A stretch of 64,000 nt of DNA from Cololabis saira (lineage: Eukaryota > Chordata > Actinopteri > Beloniformes > Belonidae): assembly GCF_033807715.1 (NCBI RefSeq), contig NC_084607.1, forward strand, positions 15,205,941 to 15,269,940. Direction: 5' to 3'. Under the pieces are notes generated by a model. The model had not been told where the DNA came from and did not search any database. It saw only the letters and a list, made by a program, of their open reading frames with translations. Position 1 is the first letter of the stretch. Every line of letters begins with the position of its first letter. Below, piece after piece: positions 1 to 12,469 of the stretch. The translations under genes and the position numbers were made by a program.

Positions 1-200
1 GACGCCACAAAAGCCAGAATATCAACACAGTAGGAGGAGAAGAAAATGAACAACAAAGAGAGAACCGGAAGAACGACAACACAAAAGTGCGTGCAGCGCC
101 ACCTAGCATCGCAGAGTCGAACACACCTCACTCAATAATTGATTGTCTTCTCGCGCATGTATACTTGGATTTCTCCTCAAGTTAAATGAAGCTGTTTGTG

Positions 201-831
201 TGGAGCAACGATTATGAAGCTCAAGGAGATATCAAAAAAAGTGAAAGAGGGTTTTACTGGGCTGAAAAAACAACATAAACCTATCATAGAGACAAAAAAA
301 CATAGGTGTCTCCAAATATTGGAAGAGAAAAGTGTGGTGAAGTAAATGATCACAAGCATACAACATCACGTGTGGATGGTGGAGGGAGTGTTATGGTGTG
401 TGTATAGCTGCTGGTGTAAGGGGCTCACTGGTGTATACTGATGATGTGGGTGCTGACAGATGTAACGAGATGAAACTCATAGGACAACGCCTTTGGAGAT
501 GGATGATGACCCCAAACATACTTCAAAAGCCGCTTGTGACAATTTTAGGGCAAAGAAATGGAAAGTTCACGAATGTCCAAGTCAGTCGCCTGATCCCAAA
601 ACCAGCTGAGCAGCTATTGGGTGATTGAAAGAAACCTGAAGAGAGAAGGACCCATAAAGAAGCATCAGCTGAAGGAGGCTGCAGTGAAGATCTGGCAGAG
701 CCGTCACCAACGAGAAACCACTTTCATCCAAGGCATAGAAACTGGAGTCATAGCGACAATTATTTCACTTTGTCCAAATACTTTTAAGCCCCTGAAATTG
801 GAGGCTGTAATTCCTAAAATGGTATAAAAAT
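201..831 (+). mobile_element. Tc1-like transposase remnant
   Basis: This is a decayed Tc1/mariner-type transposase reading plus-ward. Around 500-560 one frame reads MDDDPKHTSKAACDNF, the Tc1 catalytic-domain signature (MDNDPKHT), followed by KKWKVHECPSQSPD, the usual KxxxxxWPSQSPDxNP block. The following stretch (about 621-720) continues in another frame with LKREGPIKKHQLKEAAVKIW, so frameshifts are present. The sequence just before 831 (TTTTAAGCCCCTGAAATTGG) is typical of Tc1-like flanks. No intact ORF remains, so it is a dead copy. Confidence 0.85.
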
Positions 832-839
832 AAAACCTT

Positions 840-3800
840 ACAGTTTACGCTTTAATCACACCTTGCTTGTTTTACTTCAAATGTATTGTAGTTGTGTTTA
901 ACTCAAAAACTCAAGACCTTGCGACCTAACTGTATCCTTATCTGAATGTTTTTGCCTCCTTGGAGACAAAGATACATCCAAAGAGACATCCAAGGAGACT
1001 TTTTATCTCCATGGATGTCTGATTATGTCAGAATTTGAAGAATGAAGTGTTAGGCCTCACATTAAAGCTGTTGTTTGTGCTTCTGGTGACCCAGGTCCCT
1101 CTCCCAACCAGCCTGTGATCTGTGATGGTGACAGATGAAGAGGTGAAAGTCTAATTAAGCTGTGCGGAGTTCGGGGAAAACTGTATCTGACTGTGATAGG
1201 CGCTGAGGTCGCGGCACAATCTCGATGGTGTTTTTCTCATGGAAAATGACAGAGAAAATGAAAGCAGCAGAGAGAAGAACAACAAGCAGCATCTCCACAA
1301 CACTGCGGTCTGGTGATGTAGGTTGCATTAACTGGCTTTTCAAAACACAACCAACTGCGGTTTACCCGAGGCAGCATATTTACAGCCCACGGACAGTTTA
1401 CGAACTCATGTGGAGACATGTGGTGAAACTTTTCCTGTCGTGAAATTAGACTTTAGACTGACAAAACAAGGGCACTTGAAAAGTCTAATTGAATGTCGCT
1501 GTAGATTTTATATCTCACTGCTGTCTGAGAAAAATGTTCTGTCTCAACCGCGGCTGCCACACACCACAGCGTATAAGAGGCGGAGTGACAAAACACTTTA
1601 TTTATGGGGGGAAGAAAGAAAAGAGACTCCTCTTATGGCACTGTAAGAACAGTTGTGCTCAAAAATCAAAGCAATCTGTGTGCGTTAAAGACTTGAAGCT
1701 CAGTCGCCCAGTGCAGGTCCAGGTGGAGAACAAGAAACAGGATCCACTTGAAGAGGCAGGATGGAGAGATCGATTACTCTGAAGTTTCCCATGATCCCGC
1801 TGGTCTCTGGGGAGGGTCAGGCCCTGCTCCGCCACTGCGTGGGTCTCTTAACCGTCATTATCACCGATGGGAGCCACAATAGGTCAGGAAGATGAGATAA
1901 CACTGTGAGCAGCAGAGCAGCAGGTGAGGGGCTCGGCGGGGCGCGATTAGGTGTCCGGGTCCCAGGGTGTAGCATTGCCTGGGGCCTCTGGGGCCTCGGC
2001 CCCGCCATCTGCCAGGGTGAGCTCCTTTATTCGCAGGCGGAGAGCTCAGTGGCAGCACAAACTGTTGCTGTGCGTTGCAGAGAGTTACTCCTCTTACCTT
2101 TCATAGGACAGGAGTGTTGCACTTTACAGTTGTTTTGTTACCTCAAATCCAAAGAATACAAGAAATTAAAAGACTTAAATATCCAGCGTTGACGTCCTTT
2201 TGTCCTCTTTTTTTTCATTTTCATGCAATCACTCGTTACATTAATCGTAACCAGCACTTTAACTTACTCTGGCACTTTACCGCCTAAACTGCTAAATGTG
2301 AAACTGTGTGTAATGTATTCACTATTGTAATATATGTAAATGTCAGTAAGATTGTGTTAGTATGAAGATTGATGTGTCAGGTTGTTCTCCTGTTCGTTCT
2401 ATCTTAAATAGAAGCAAAATAACAAGAACAGAAACTTTTTGCACGTTTTATTTGTATTTGTTTTAACTTGTTGTTTAACTTGTCTTTCTTTTATATTTTT
2501 AGCCGGGGGACTGCCAATGGAAACTAGCTCTGTAGCTAAAATTGGGTGCATTTGCATTTTTAATTCTAAATGTATATGAATGTACACTGTCCCTTCTCAA
2601 ATAAACTGAATTGAATTGACTCTTACTGAAGCAGTTTTATCTGCAAACGTGATCTGCAACCCCGGGCCTGTGTGCTGGACTGCTGGACTCGGGGCTCCAG
2701 TGTGCAGCCATCACTCAGCAGAAGCACCCCCCGGGGAAGCGCCCATGACAGCCGTGCTGGATGCTTCACACATGACCCGAGAGCCGCACGCATCAGCCCC
2801 GTCCTGTGAACTGCCCGCACCAGCCGCCACTTTGATCTGACAACACCGTTTAAAATCGGAGGTGCCCTCCAGCACCTCACACATGCCAGACGCGCCGTCT
2901 GCCTGACAGACAGGCATGAAGCCGGCCGGCGCGGACGCGGGCATATTGAATAAGGAAACTGTGGTGACCCTTAGAGGCTCTCAGTTTACCAGATGATGCA
3001 GGTGAGAGACGATCGACGCAGCTCTGCAGGAATTGACCAGCTAGTTTAAAAAGAAACTTCCCTCACATGCGAAAACAAGGATCCGCACTTTGACAATCCC
3101 TTGTTTACAACTGAAAGAGACAGAAATATCTTTGCGAGCGTTTGTGTGCAAGAGAAGCAGCCACATCTGTTGAAACACTTAGAATCAGTTAAGAAGCTCG
3201 TGGTGCATTTGCAGATATCGGATGTTGATATCTGTGACCAGAACCTCTAACCTAACAGTAATAGATCTTGACATGCTTCTTATTTGGCATATCTGCTTTC
3301 ACCGATATTAAATAACTGCCAGACATTCCAACCCATGTTAAAATAAGCACAAGTGCCATTTGTAGCACATAAACACAACCATTTGTTTGTTGCTGGACGT
3401 GATGCCACTTCTTCTTCCTTTTTAATAAGATACTGTTGGACGCTCGTCTGATTTTGGCCCGTGAACATTGACCGCCTTTGTGCAGATCTGGAAGGCTGAT
3501 GACATGTCCAGATGTGGAGGGTGGCTCTGGTCTGACCCTCCAAGGAGTCCACAGTGCTCCTGTTGTGCACCCCGGCAGTAAGCTGCCCAACGCTGCGGAG
3601 AGGAAAAAACTGTACGGACACTTGCACAGCAGCACGGTACATTTACTCTTCATGAGGCGAAGAAGACAAAAATGCAGAAGTTCCACAGTAAAACGTGAAC
3701 ATTTGTTCACCTCACAGAAGATATCAAAGCTGGTTTGTTTCAGTTTTAAAAGAATGGCCATGAACCTGCAGTGTAGTGCTGTGTCCTGTTTATTTATAGG

Positions 3801-4690
3801 ACAGGAGCCTTGACACGAAGGTTCAGATTCAGCCAGTTGGAGCCACGTTGACTGGACAATGAACCGAAACGGGCCGTGACAACAACGCCAGAGATTTTAA
3901 GGTCAAAGAGGTTGAATATTCTGCACGAGACTGATCCAGTGACGTGATCTCCGAGGCCCACAAACAAGCACCGAAAGCTGCTGCAGAGAAGACCTGGCCG
4001 AGCGTCGCAGCGGAGAACGTTTCCTTGGTGAACTTTTAAAAAACGAACACGCTTACATCAGATTCTGAGTCACTTCACAGCATTAAAGGACAAATGAAGA
4101 GAAAAGGGTTCAACGGTGTCGCCCTCAACGTAAACCCTGCACCTCTGTGTCGTTGCCTCGCCCTGAACGGTCTGTTTTTCTGTTTATAGAGCACTTCACA
4201 GGATGAACGACTTTCATGGTTGCGACCCAGACTCCATTTAACGTGGCCTCCATCTGCTCTGTCCATCACGCTGATCTACTGCTGCTGCTTCTGCTGGAAA
4301 AACAGTTTGGATGCTGCCGGCAGCCTCCCAACAACCCAGAACAAGCAGCCAGCACGGGGTCCCCGTGGCTCCCCTCCTCCACAGGCCTCCTGCGGGGCCA
4401 CCAGAAGGCCTCTGTTTTGATAGCGGCCATCTAGGGTTGCCACCTTTCAGAAATAGAAATAAGGGACGCCCCGTTTCACCAGTGCAGGTGCCAAAAAAAG
4501 GGACATCCCCAAAACTTCTAAACTGCATAGAAATGTATTTATTTTATATTAAAAAAAATAAATGCTTTGATTTAAAGTTTAAAGTGCCTTAATAGCATTG
4601 AACCTGCATGACTCTACAGACAGACAACCATACTAGCAACTGAAATAGCCTTCTATGCTATGCTTGTCCACATCAGCCCAGATGTAGAAT
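840..4690. other. No gene recognised
   Basis: Short unconnected ORFs only. At 2595-2620 an AATAAACTGAATTGAATTG tract looks like a retroelement 3' tail. The 2,680-2,950 stretch is more GC-rich. At 4,433-4,530 the 'AGGGTTGCCACC' and 'AAGGGACGCC' words resemble a DNA-transposon end. The ORF of 169 codons at 3252-3761 (minus) has no recognisable motif and no splice context. Confidence 0.5.
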
Positions 4691-4696
4691 ATAGAC

Positions 4697-5042
4697 ACAG
4701 GTGAAGGTCGGAAAATTTGAATATGGTGTAAAAGTTCATTTATTTCAATAATTCATTTTAAAAAGGGGAAACTAATACATTACATAGTCTCATTACATGC
4801 AAAGCAAGATGTGTTAAACCTTTATTTGTTATAATTTGGATGATTGAATTGTTTATTGATTTCATAATATAGAGATTTTTTATTTGGGGTTTTCATAAAC
4901 TGTGAGCCATAATCACCAAAATTATAACAAATAAAGGCTTGAAATATCTCACTTTGAATGTAGTGGGAAATAATATATTTGTTTCACCTTTAGTTGAATT
5001 TACTACGAATAGTATATTCAAATTTTCTGAACTTCACCTGTA
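4697..5042. mobile_element. Palindromic Tc1/mariner-type MITE
   Basis: A 346-bp foldback. The left end ACAGGTGAAGGTCGGAAAAT is mirrored at the right by TTTTCTGAACTTCACCTGT. Inner arms also pair (ATTTATTTGTTATAATTTGG against CAAAATTATAACAAATAAAG). It is related to the copies at 44,750 and 46,613 by its overall design. There is no coding capacity, so it would need a transposase in trans. Confidence 0.75.
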
Positions 5043-5044
5043 TA

Positions 5045-6570
5045 TTATGACATCAATAAATAAGAGCATAATATATGTCCGTATTGGCCATCACCTTCGT
5101 CGGCTTGACCCTCCGGGCTGACATCCGTGCTATCGGGTACAAGCGTGCTCCGTGACGCTGGGTAATCAAACTGGAGGGATTTGAAGTGAGGCAGTTCAAA
5201 GGGACCCGTGCCTGCCGCTGCAGACAGACGACGCACATGCGTGGGAGGACGGCGAAGCTGCTGAACACGCTGAACTCCATCAAGGAACAGAGACGTGACT
5301 CTCATCAAAACTAGAATCTAAAATAGAGATCTTTGATACGCAACATAGAATTTGTTCAAACGTTGGGTGTGGAGTCTGTCTCCGTCTCAGGGTGGCTCGC
5401 TGGAGCTGCCAGCACTGACAGATATTCGGCCTCACACTTTCCCAATGCCCTCAAATTAAGAACGGCATTTTTTAGCATATCCAAATCCAGCTCATTTAGC
5501 GCAGGAAGTCTGTCCTTATCTTGGGCATCTGTGGAGCTCTGAATCTCCAATGGGCAAGAAAGCCCAAATAAATCAGCTCTGAAATGACAAATGTCTAATA
5601 GCACGTATCCATCACGGTTTGTCCGTCGGCTTTAGTTTATTTCTCTGAATTTTTGAGGATCGGACCTCTGCCCTTAAGCAAACATTCTGCTGGAGGATGA
5701 GCCCACTCATGTGGGCCGGGAGGCCTGCTGGGCCGTCGCAGTCCCTGGGGTGTCTGCTCTTGAGAGGGAGCCTGTTATCCGCAGAGCACCCCCCTCCTCC
5801 TTGTAGAGTCTACTAGGTAAGGACAAGGAGCTGGGGAAAGCCCCGGTGCAGGACGGGAACATTTGCGGCCGGGACTCTGGTGTAAACAGTGGGGCATATG
5901 TGGAGAGTTACGTGCCGCTACTGCAACATATACAAGGGGGAAAAAAAAAGAAATCTGGGAAAATATTTGACGCACGTATCAAACCTTTGGAAGAACAGAT
6001 GCTCTCATTCTGCAAATCATTAGACAACGGGACTACTTACGCAGCTGAGTTCACAAGTACCACTTTCTCCTCGTCACGTCATCGCCATATGGTCCACATT
6101 CACTGGAAGACTGGGAAAAAAACATGCTCTGCATCATTATGTTAATGGTGACGCCTCCACTCTGGCCCTCAGTAGACAGACGCTGGAGGAGAGGAAGGGG
6201 GGAACCGATTTAGTAGACAAGGATGGATGGGGCGGGGGAAGGGGAGACGGGCTGATTCCAATACAGAGAAAAAAAGGAAAAAGATCTGTCTCCTCAAGGA
6301 GATATGCAAATGGATCAGCTGACGCAGACGGGCCACAGGCCACGATGTGATCATCAGCATCTCGGATGAGCATCATCGTGTCTGTAAACGCCACAAAGGA
6401 AGCAGGTCAAGTCGGCGACGGCGTCGTGAGAGCAGAGACATTTAAACAAGAGAGGTCCATTTACATCCCATCATGTGAAGAAGAATCACACCCTCTTTCA
6501 AATGCAGGGACTCACATGTCAGGGCTTTAAAAAAAAACAAATGGGTCCTTATCAAATCTTAAAATTAGGT
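5045..6570. other. No gene recognised
   Basis: Only short ORFs without motifs. Several have locally good codon texture (for example 5045-5308 and 5356-5604 on the minus strand), but none shows a consistent exon boundary or a recognisable family. Confidence 0.5.
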
Positions 6571-7640
6571 TAGTGTACAGTCATGTGCAAATGTGGGTAC
6601 AGCCTCTTTAAATCCTGCCCTTTCTTGAGTGTGAAAGCGTGATAAAGATCATCTGATTGTTGTGTGTCTCAGCGTTAAGCAAAGAGACAAACAACATGTT
6701 CAACATTCAATAAATTGTAGATTTAGCAGCATTAACTTGAGGACATGATTTCCTGTAAGAGTTTATAAGTTTACCACCCAGTCGAGGTTTTTGGACATTG
6801 ACTGATTTACACTTCCCCGAAGTTCCCACCGCAGTTTTTCATTCAGGGTGAGCTCTGGACTTTAATTTGTTCGTGACAAAATGTTGATTCTTTTATTCTC
6901 TGGTTATTCTGTTGCAGATTTGCTGCTGTGTTTGGGTTTATTGTCCTCTTGCATAACCCGGCTGCAACCAAGGTTGAACATGATATAGAGAGTTCAGGGT
7001 CCCCTCAATGACGGGAAGGGATCCATGGCTGCAAAAGAACCTCTAATCATCACCACTCTGCTGCTGTGCTTGACGGTTGGTTGTTTGGCGTTTCTGTTGA
7101 AATGCTGTGTTTGGTTTCCACTAAACTTGGCACCAGGCACGACGTCCAAAGAAGTCCATTTTGGTCTCATTTATCTGTAGGACATTGTTCTAGATGTCCT
7201 GCAGTGTCCTGTGGTTTGCTCAGATGCAGTTTTGTAAACTTCAGTTGTGCCTCCAGGTTATTTCTGAACAGGTTTCTCCAGGAAACCTGATCAAATACAG
7301 TACTTGTGAGGTGCTTTTTTAATTTGTTATCATTAACTTTAACATTTGACACATACATGATATACAGGCCTTTGGGGTCTGAGATTAAGCGCTCGTTTCT
7401 TTCTTTTTTGTTTTTCATGTTAGTGGACGCCCACTCTTGCAAAGCCTCCCACATGTGTTGAATGCTTTCCACTTGCGAGCCCACTAAGGTCCAAGTTGTT
7501 GACTGGTTTTAGGAGCCTTTCCAGATTGAAGTGCGTCAACAACTGCTTCTGTAAAACCTCTCAGCTTTGCAATAACACATACCTAATGCTCCAGACCTGC
7601 AAACTGCCAAAACATCTGCTCTTATACAATATACAGCAGC
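6571..7640 (-). mobile_element. Tc1-like transposon remnant
   Basis: A decayed Tc1-family copy read on the minus strand. The element begins near CAGTCATGTGCAAATGTG and runs to about CTCCAGACCTGCAAACTGCC, both words of a common fish Tc1 family. The minus ORF at 7167-7484 retains AQLKFTKLHLSKPQD, the block just before the first catalytic Asp region in this family, and before it VESIQHMWEALQEWAS from the DNA-binding half. Downstream frames break repeatedly, so the transposase is not functional. Confidence 0.8.
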
Positions 7641-7649
7641 TATATAACA

Positions 7650-8900
7650 TCTGCTCTGAAATAAAAGAGATGAGGGGATGCATGATTTTTTTTTAATTAT
7701 GGGGTTGTAAATTGTTGTTTATTTGTTGTATTATTCTTTTTTTCATGATTTGCAACATTAGATGAACAACACAGGACAAATGGCACTGTGTTATTTCTTT
7801 AACGAAAACTAAGCCATAGTGTGGAAGCACCGCCACGATGTTTGTGGCCCCTCAACCAACAGATCCTTATCTGCTGCTCCTTCCACTCGGCCGGAGAGGA
7901 AAAGGGGGAGATCTATGTCTCTATGAGATGCTAGCGTTTGTATTGTTATTGTCCTCGTCAATTATTTCACAAAGTTCTGAACAAGAACTGCCAAGAGATG
8001 CAGTGTAAGACATCATACAGGATTAAACTGTTGATTATCAGTAGATGTGTCAGTAGTGCAGAGCATCCAGTCATCAACATGGTAACTGATTTGATTGTAT
8101 GAATTATGCATAGCAGACATTTTGAGGCCAGAAATCCTTCCCTTCTGAGGATAGTGGCAGGGAACATTTGAATCTTTGTATAACTTAAATCTTTGTGCCA
8201 ATATTGCAACTACATTAAAGTACAATCATTACATTTCCTACACAAATACTGTGGCACACTTGTAATAATACTTTGTATATGTATTTTAGTATGAAATAAC
8301 AAAAATAAATGCATGAATACCTGGAGACATTTACTCCAGCTGTTAGATCTATATGTTGGAAATCCTCTTCCGGATCCTGGTGGTCCAGGAGAAGAAGCAA
8401 CCATGCTCCTGAGCTAAAACAACTGGAGACGACACAGGTGTAATGAACCCATGTAACCACTAGGGGGAATCCACGTTGGTTTTTCTGTAGATGCCGTCTC
8501 TATCTTTACATATTTTCTGTAAGAGTGGCTTAAAATGAGCACAGCAACTAAAATGCAGCTTCTCTGAAAAGAGATTCACCGTGAAACTGTAAAAAGAAAA
8601 ATATGACTATGAACTGAAAAGTATGATCTTGTTTTCACTTGTGAAATAAATGTTTCTCTACAGAACCAGTGAGGTTTTCTCCTTGGAGGAGTTTGCTTTT
8701 TGAAATAAACTTTCCAGAAGCAGAAGTAAACCTTGTCGCCTCTAGAGGGAGACTTTGCATTTCATAAATGACATCTGGTTCCAGTTGATTGCTTTCATCT
8801 TAAATCTATGATTAAAAATAACTTTAATAAATCAATTTCTGGGTCAATTTATATAAAATCCCCTCCCAAGTTAAGATCCAAACAACATAAATGATTATAT
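7650..8900. other. No gene recognised
   Basis: AT-rich sequence with minus-strand ORFs of 60-80 codons overlapping at 7,967-8,460; no motif, splice pattern or repeat structure I can name. Confidence 0.45.
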
Positions 8901-8907
8901 ACAATTA

Positions 8908-9085
8908 TCCATCCATCCATCCATCCATCCATCCATCCATCCATCTATCCATCTAGCCGTTCTCTATACACGTTTAATCCTGTGCAGGGTCACAGCGGTC
9001 TGCCAGAGCCTCTCCCAGCTCATTACAGGCAAAAGGCAGAGATACACCCTTGACAGGTCGCGAGTCTATCGCAGAGCAATAACCA
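8908..9085 (-). repeat. Truncated SINE-type repeat with (ATCC)n tail
   Basis: A (CCAT)n tract is followed by a degenerate version of the body seen at 44,961-45,150 (words CAGGGTCACAGCGGTCTGCC and ACACCCTTGACAGGTCGCGAGTC). The shared order of tail then body shows the same family in the same orientation, but the tRNA-like head is missing. Confidence 0.7.
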
Positions 9086-9089
9086 ATTA

Positions 9090-10700
9090 TACTATTACTA
9101 AATGTTTGTAGACTGATGATCTGACGTGAAAGGTTAATAGTTAAAACTGACTTCAAATTTTGTCAGATTACTTGGTAATCTGAGACACCAGCGACCACCA
9201 GAAACCCTATTAGGCCATCGTTAAGACACTGAGCTCAAAGAGAAGAAACTCCTACACGTTAGATAAGACCAACCAGAATCAAGCATTGGTGCTTTGTCTT
9301 CCTGGTGTGTGACAGCTACTGTACAGCAATATTTAATGTCTGCTTTAAAATCTCCAGTTACTGTTTGGGAATGTTTGTAAATGTCTGGGAAATGTCTTTT
9401 CCAGTGCATTTTAGCTTTTTAACTGCATTTTAAATAAGCGTAGCAATCTTCATACAACAATATTCTTTTATGCTTCAGCATCACTTGCTTGTGTTTTTGC
9501 ATCCCACTCAAACATCAAGCATACATCCTGTTTGAGTAAACGTTATATGCTGTACCAAAGTTGCATCTTTTCATTATTAAACAGTTTGGGATGTTTCAGT
9601 ATCATCTTTCAGGATCAGTGGATCCCAATCAAAACAGCAGGGTTAAATCCTGTTTTGTGGTACTAATAAATACAAACAAGCGTGTGGAATCACAGTCGCA
9701 GCAATAGGCATTCACAAACACATTTGTTTGTGAATGGGGGGCTGGCAATATTCAGACCCACAATGATCTGTGGGAATTCTTTATTTGAGGATAAAATCTT
9801 TATTGAGCTTCAGTAGGTGATAGAAGAGTGGACCAAAGCAATCCCACGCCACCATCTAGTGTTTGATAGTAGGAAGTGAAACAGCCAAGTGTGAATGGCA
9901 ACTGTAGTACAAAAGCAGCCATTTTCAAGCACGTATTTATGTTCATAGTTCAGTAGTGGCTGGGTTTCAATCTTCTGCAAGGTGTGCCTCTCTTCAGTTA
10001 CAGCTTCGTGCTACCTAAATAAAATATGTAAAATTGGCTGGAGATCAAAATGGGGATGCTGCATATTTCTGTTGTGATCTGAGTCGGTGACATAAGTATT
10101 ATACAAATCTGAATGGGTCACGAAACATGTTTGCAGAATAAAGTTGACCCTGACTGACAAGAACCTGACATATCAAAGTTGTTGTACTGGCAGTAGCTTC
10201 AGAAACCCAAACATGGTTTTAATAACTTTGTTTTTCATACTATGTGTAAGTTATGATGAATATGACACATTTCTTGGGATGAGATCAACCGTTTTTTATT
10301 CATATTCCAAAGTACAAGGACGATACAAGTACAGATAAAAGAACTATTGTGTGAGAATAGAAGAACAAACGTGAAAGAAATAAAACATTTTTGATCAATA
10401 TTTCTTTTTTTTTTTAAAGAAATATCAAGTCAAGCTCCAATCATACTGGAAGAAGCTGGTAATGTTGAGTAACAGTAAAATATGATAGTTATAGCAACAT
10501 AACGCACACTTGATTAAATGCAAAGCATTTTTAAAAATGTAAGTTGCATATTTTTCCCTCATGTTTAAAAATAATAATCATTTGAGTGTTATTCACCTCA
10601 GTTTTGATGTGCTGTCAGCTTGTTTTTACAACTTGATGACACCTGTGATAAATTATGAAAAAAAAATGTTTTTTAATATAGGCTTCAAAAAGTGTTTCTA
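9090..10700. other. No gene recognised
   Basis: AT-rich, ORFs no longer than about 64 codons. I see no exon, TIR or tandem array in it. Confidence 0.45.
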
Positions 10701-10711
10701 ATCCACTTCAG

Positions 10712-10805
10712 GCAGAACTGGAGAGTCCAGGTTGATGCTGCCAACAAGACCACATCATCCACAAAAAAGCAGACATGGAATCCTGAGGCCTCCAAATTGG
10801 GAAGA
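10712..10805 (-). mobile_element. Rex3/RTE reverse transcriptase scrap
   Basis: Read on the minus strand this gives SGFHVCFFVDDVVLLAAST, a version of the reverse-transcriptase catalytic motif FADDVVLLA of the fish Rex3/RTE LINE (A to V at the second residue). About 90 bp is recognisable. The same scrap occurs at 20,520-20,600, again next to a broken ApoL exon. Confidence 0.75.
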
Positions 10806-10929
10806 TCAGAAAGAGTTGAGGGGCAGAAAATCTATTAAAATCTATGAAAGTGGGCAATGACATGTATGAATGCAGCATGACACTGGTCAGGTGGAGCATT
10901 TAGGTTTCAGGTGAGGGCAGAGGGCAGAT

Positions 10930-11360
10930 AAGTTGTGCTGCAGTCATGACATCCTGAATGATCAAGGCTGATCTCTTCAGGAAGGAGAAATACCTTATTC
11001 TCCATGAACACATGCAGAGAGGTAGTGATCAGCTTTCCCGACCTCCCAGAACATCCTTCAACACTTGAGGCCAGCTCCTTCTTCAGATCAGTATGCTTGC
11101 TATCAGTTTGGTGAAGCTGGGTGAACCTGTTCTTTTTTTCATTCCACAAAGTCCTTATCGTTGTTCTCTGACGGTATGCAATGAAAGTGCGTCAAATTCA
11201 TTTCACCAGCCCTGTCTTTTTTTATTTTTTATCAAGTCTGACTCCATCTCCCTCCTGATCTTCCATTTAGTGAACCTCTAAGATAATTCCTTCACTGTGG
11301 GATGTACGTGAGGGTGTCAAAGGTGTAGGCCTCCTGTAGTCCCTTACATTTCAACAAAGA
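10930..11360 (-). pseudogene. Broken ApoL exon (psi-1)
   Basis: This is a decayed copy of the large N-terminal exon of the ApoL gene at 16,496-17,080. Minus-strand reading gives TTSLHVFMENKVFLLPEEIS and then SLDHSGCHDCST, matching [20 protein letters not shown] in gene A. Upstream parts ([20 protein letters not shown]) match the [19 protein letters not shown] segment, and further text up to 11,340 matches the first third of the exon. A stretch of about 12 codons (the CFLDAVEKL region) is deleted, and stops and frameshifts interrupt the rest. No matching middle or last exon is seen beside it. Confidence 0.85.
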
Positions 11361-11621
11361 TTCATCATATCAGTGTCATCATGCATCCTCTGTGGGTCAG
11401 TCACAAAAAGCAGTTACATAGCATCTCTTTGCCCTTAGTATTTGTAAAACACTTCAAGTCATATGTAGTTGAAGGTACATATGGAGACAAAGAGAACTAA
11501 AGGTTAGTTTTCTTCGTAAAAATAAAAGATACCAATAAAGAGAAGCAAAGCAACTATAGATAAATACAGTGTGACTACTGTTGTCCACTTCTGCCTGTCA
11601 CCTGTTTTTTCTTTCTTTTTT

Positions 11622-11944
11622 ATAGTTCATTTCATAAAGGCGCCACAATATCTCCCCTAGTTAAATTTAGATACGCAAACCTTTTTATATGTTCTGTTGA
11701 ATAAAATAATTCATGTTCTCACTACTATGTTTGTTTTCTGAACGCAAATTTCAAAGTTTATCTGACCAAGATGATTTTTTTTACAGATAGAATTCAAGTT
11801 CACAATAGCAGCGTTCAGTTGCTGATAAGAATGCACAGAGATTAGTGACAAGTTGAAAGTTCCTCAACTGACCTCTGGCTCCAAAAGTTTTTTGTTTTTT
11901 TTCATTTTTATAGTTCATTTCATAAAGGCGCCACAGTGTCTCAC
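11622..11944. repeat. Pair of direct repeats, 36 bp each
   Basis: The words ATAGTTCATTTCATAAAGG and CGCCACAATATCTC at 11,622-11,657 recur at 11,909-11,944 with two changes, each preceded by a T-rich run. A related piece, AATAAAGGCGCC followed by CAACAGTATCTCA, lies at 18,472-18,498. The function is unknown; it could be the end of a repeat family. Confidence 0.6.
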
Positions 11945-12236
11945 CTGATTATACAGTAAAAAAAAGAGTAAATAAGTGAATAGTTTGCAGAATTTATAAT
12001 ATTTGAGCAGAAAATGTCATAAACAATTTCACACCGAATCATAAAAAATTATCAGACCAATGTTGAATCCTTAGATTGATCATTTGAACCTTTCAGTTAT
12101 TTTAATACTGACATCATTACATCAAAGCATATTTTGAATAACCTTTTTTATCTCTTGGAGATGGAGCTCAAATTAAATCTTATTTCTAGTTAAAATGTCT
12201 CAATTTACTAAAAAAAACTCATTACACTTAAAACAA

Positions 12237-12464
12237 GACTCATCACTGGAAAAACAAACAATTTTCACCTGTTTCAAGTAGATTTTCACTTAAAATAAGT
12301 AGAAAGATCTGCCAGTGGAACAAGATTTTTTTGCTTGTAATAAGAAGATAAATCTTGTCCCACTGGCAGATTTTCCTACCTTTTTTAAGTGAAAATTTAC
12401 TTGAAACAGGTAAAAATTGTCAAATAAGTTATTTTTCTGGTGTTATTTTTCTGGTGATGACTCT
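12237..12464. mobile_element. Hairpin MITE
   Basis: A near-perfect foldback of about 225 bp: ATCTGCCAGTGGAACAAGAT pairs with ATCTTGTCCCACTGGCAGAT, and CACCTGTTTCAAGTAGATTT pairs with AATTTACTTGAAACAGGT. The outer ends are CATCACTGGAAAAAC and TTTTTCTGGTGATG. It has no coding content. Confidence 0.8.
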
Positions 12465-12469
12465 AAATG

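Noticed and set aside
1225..2192. Overlapping ORFs of 60-97 codons
   Set aside because: Several frames on both strands are open to similar length without motifs, as expected for locally GC-richer non-coding DNA.
3252..3761. 169-codon minus-strand ORF
   Set aside because: No motif, odd composition, overlapping ORFs of similar length in other frames, and no exon-like boundaries; treated as chance.
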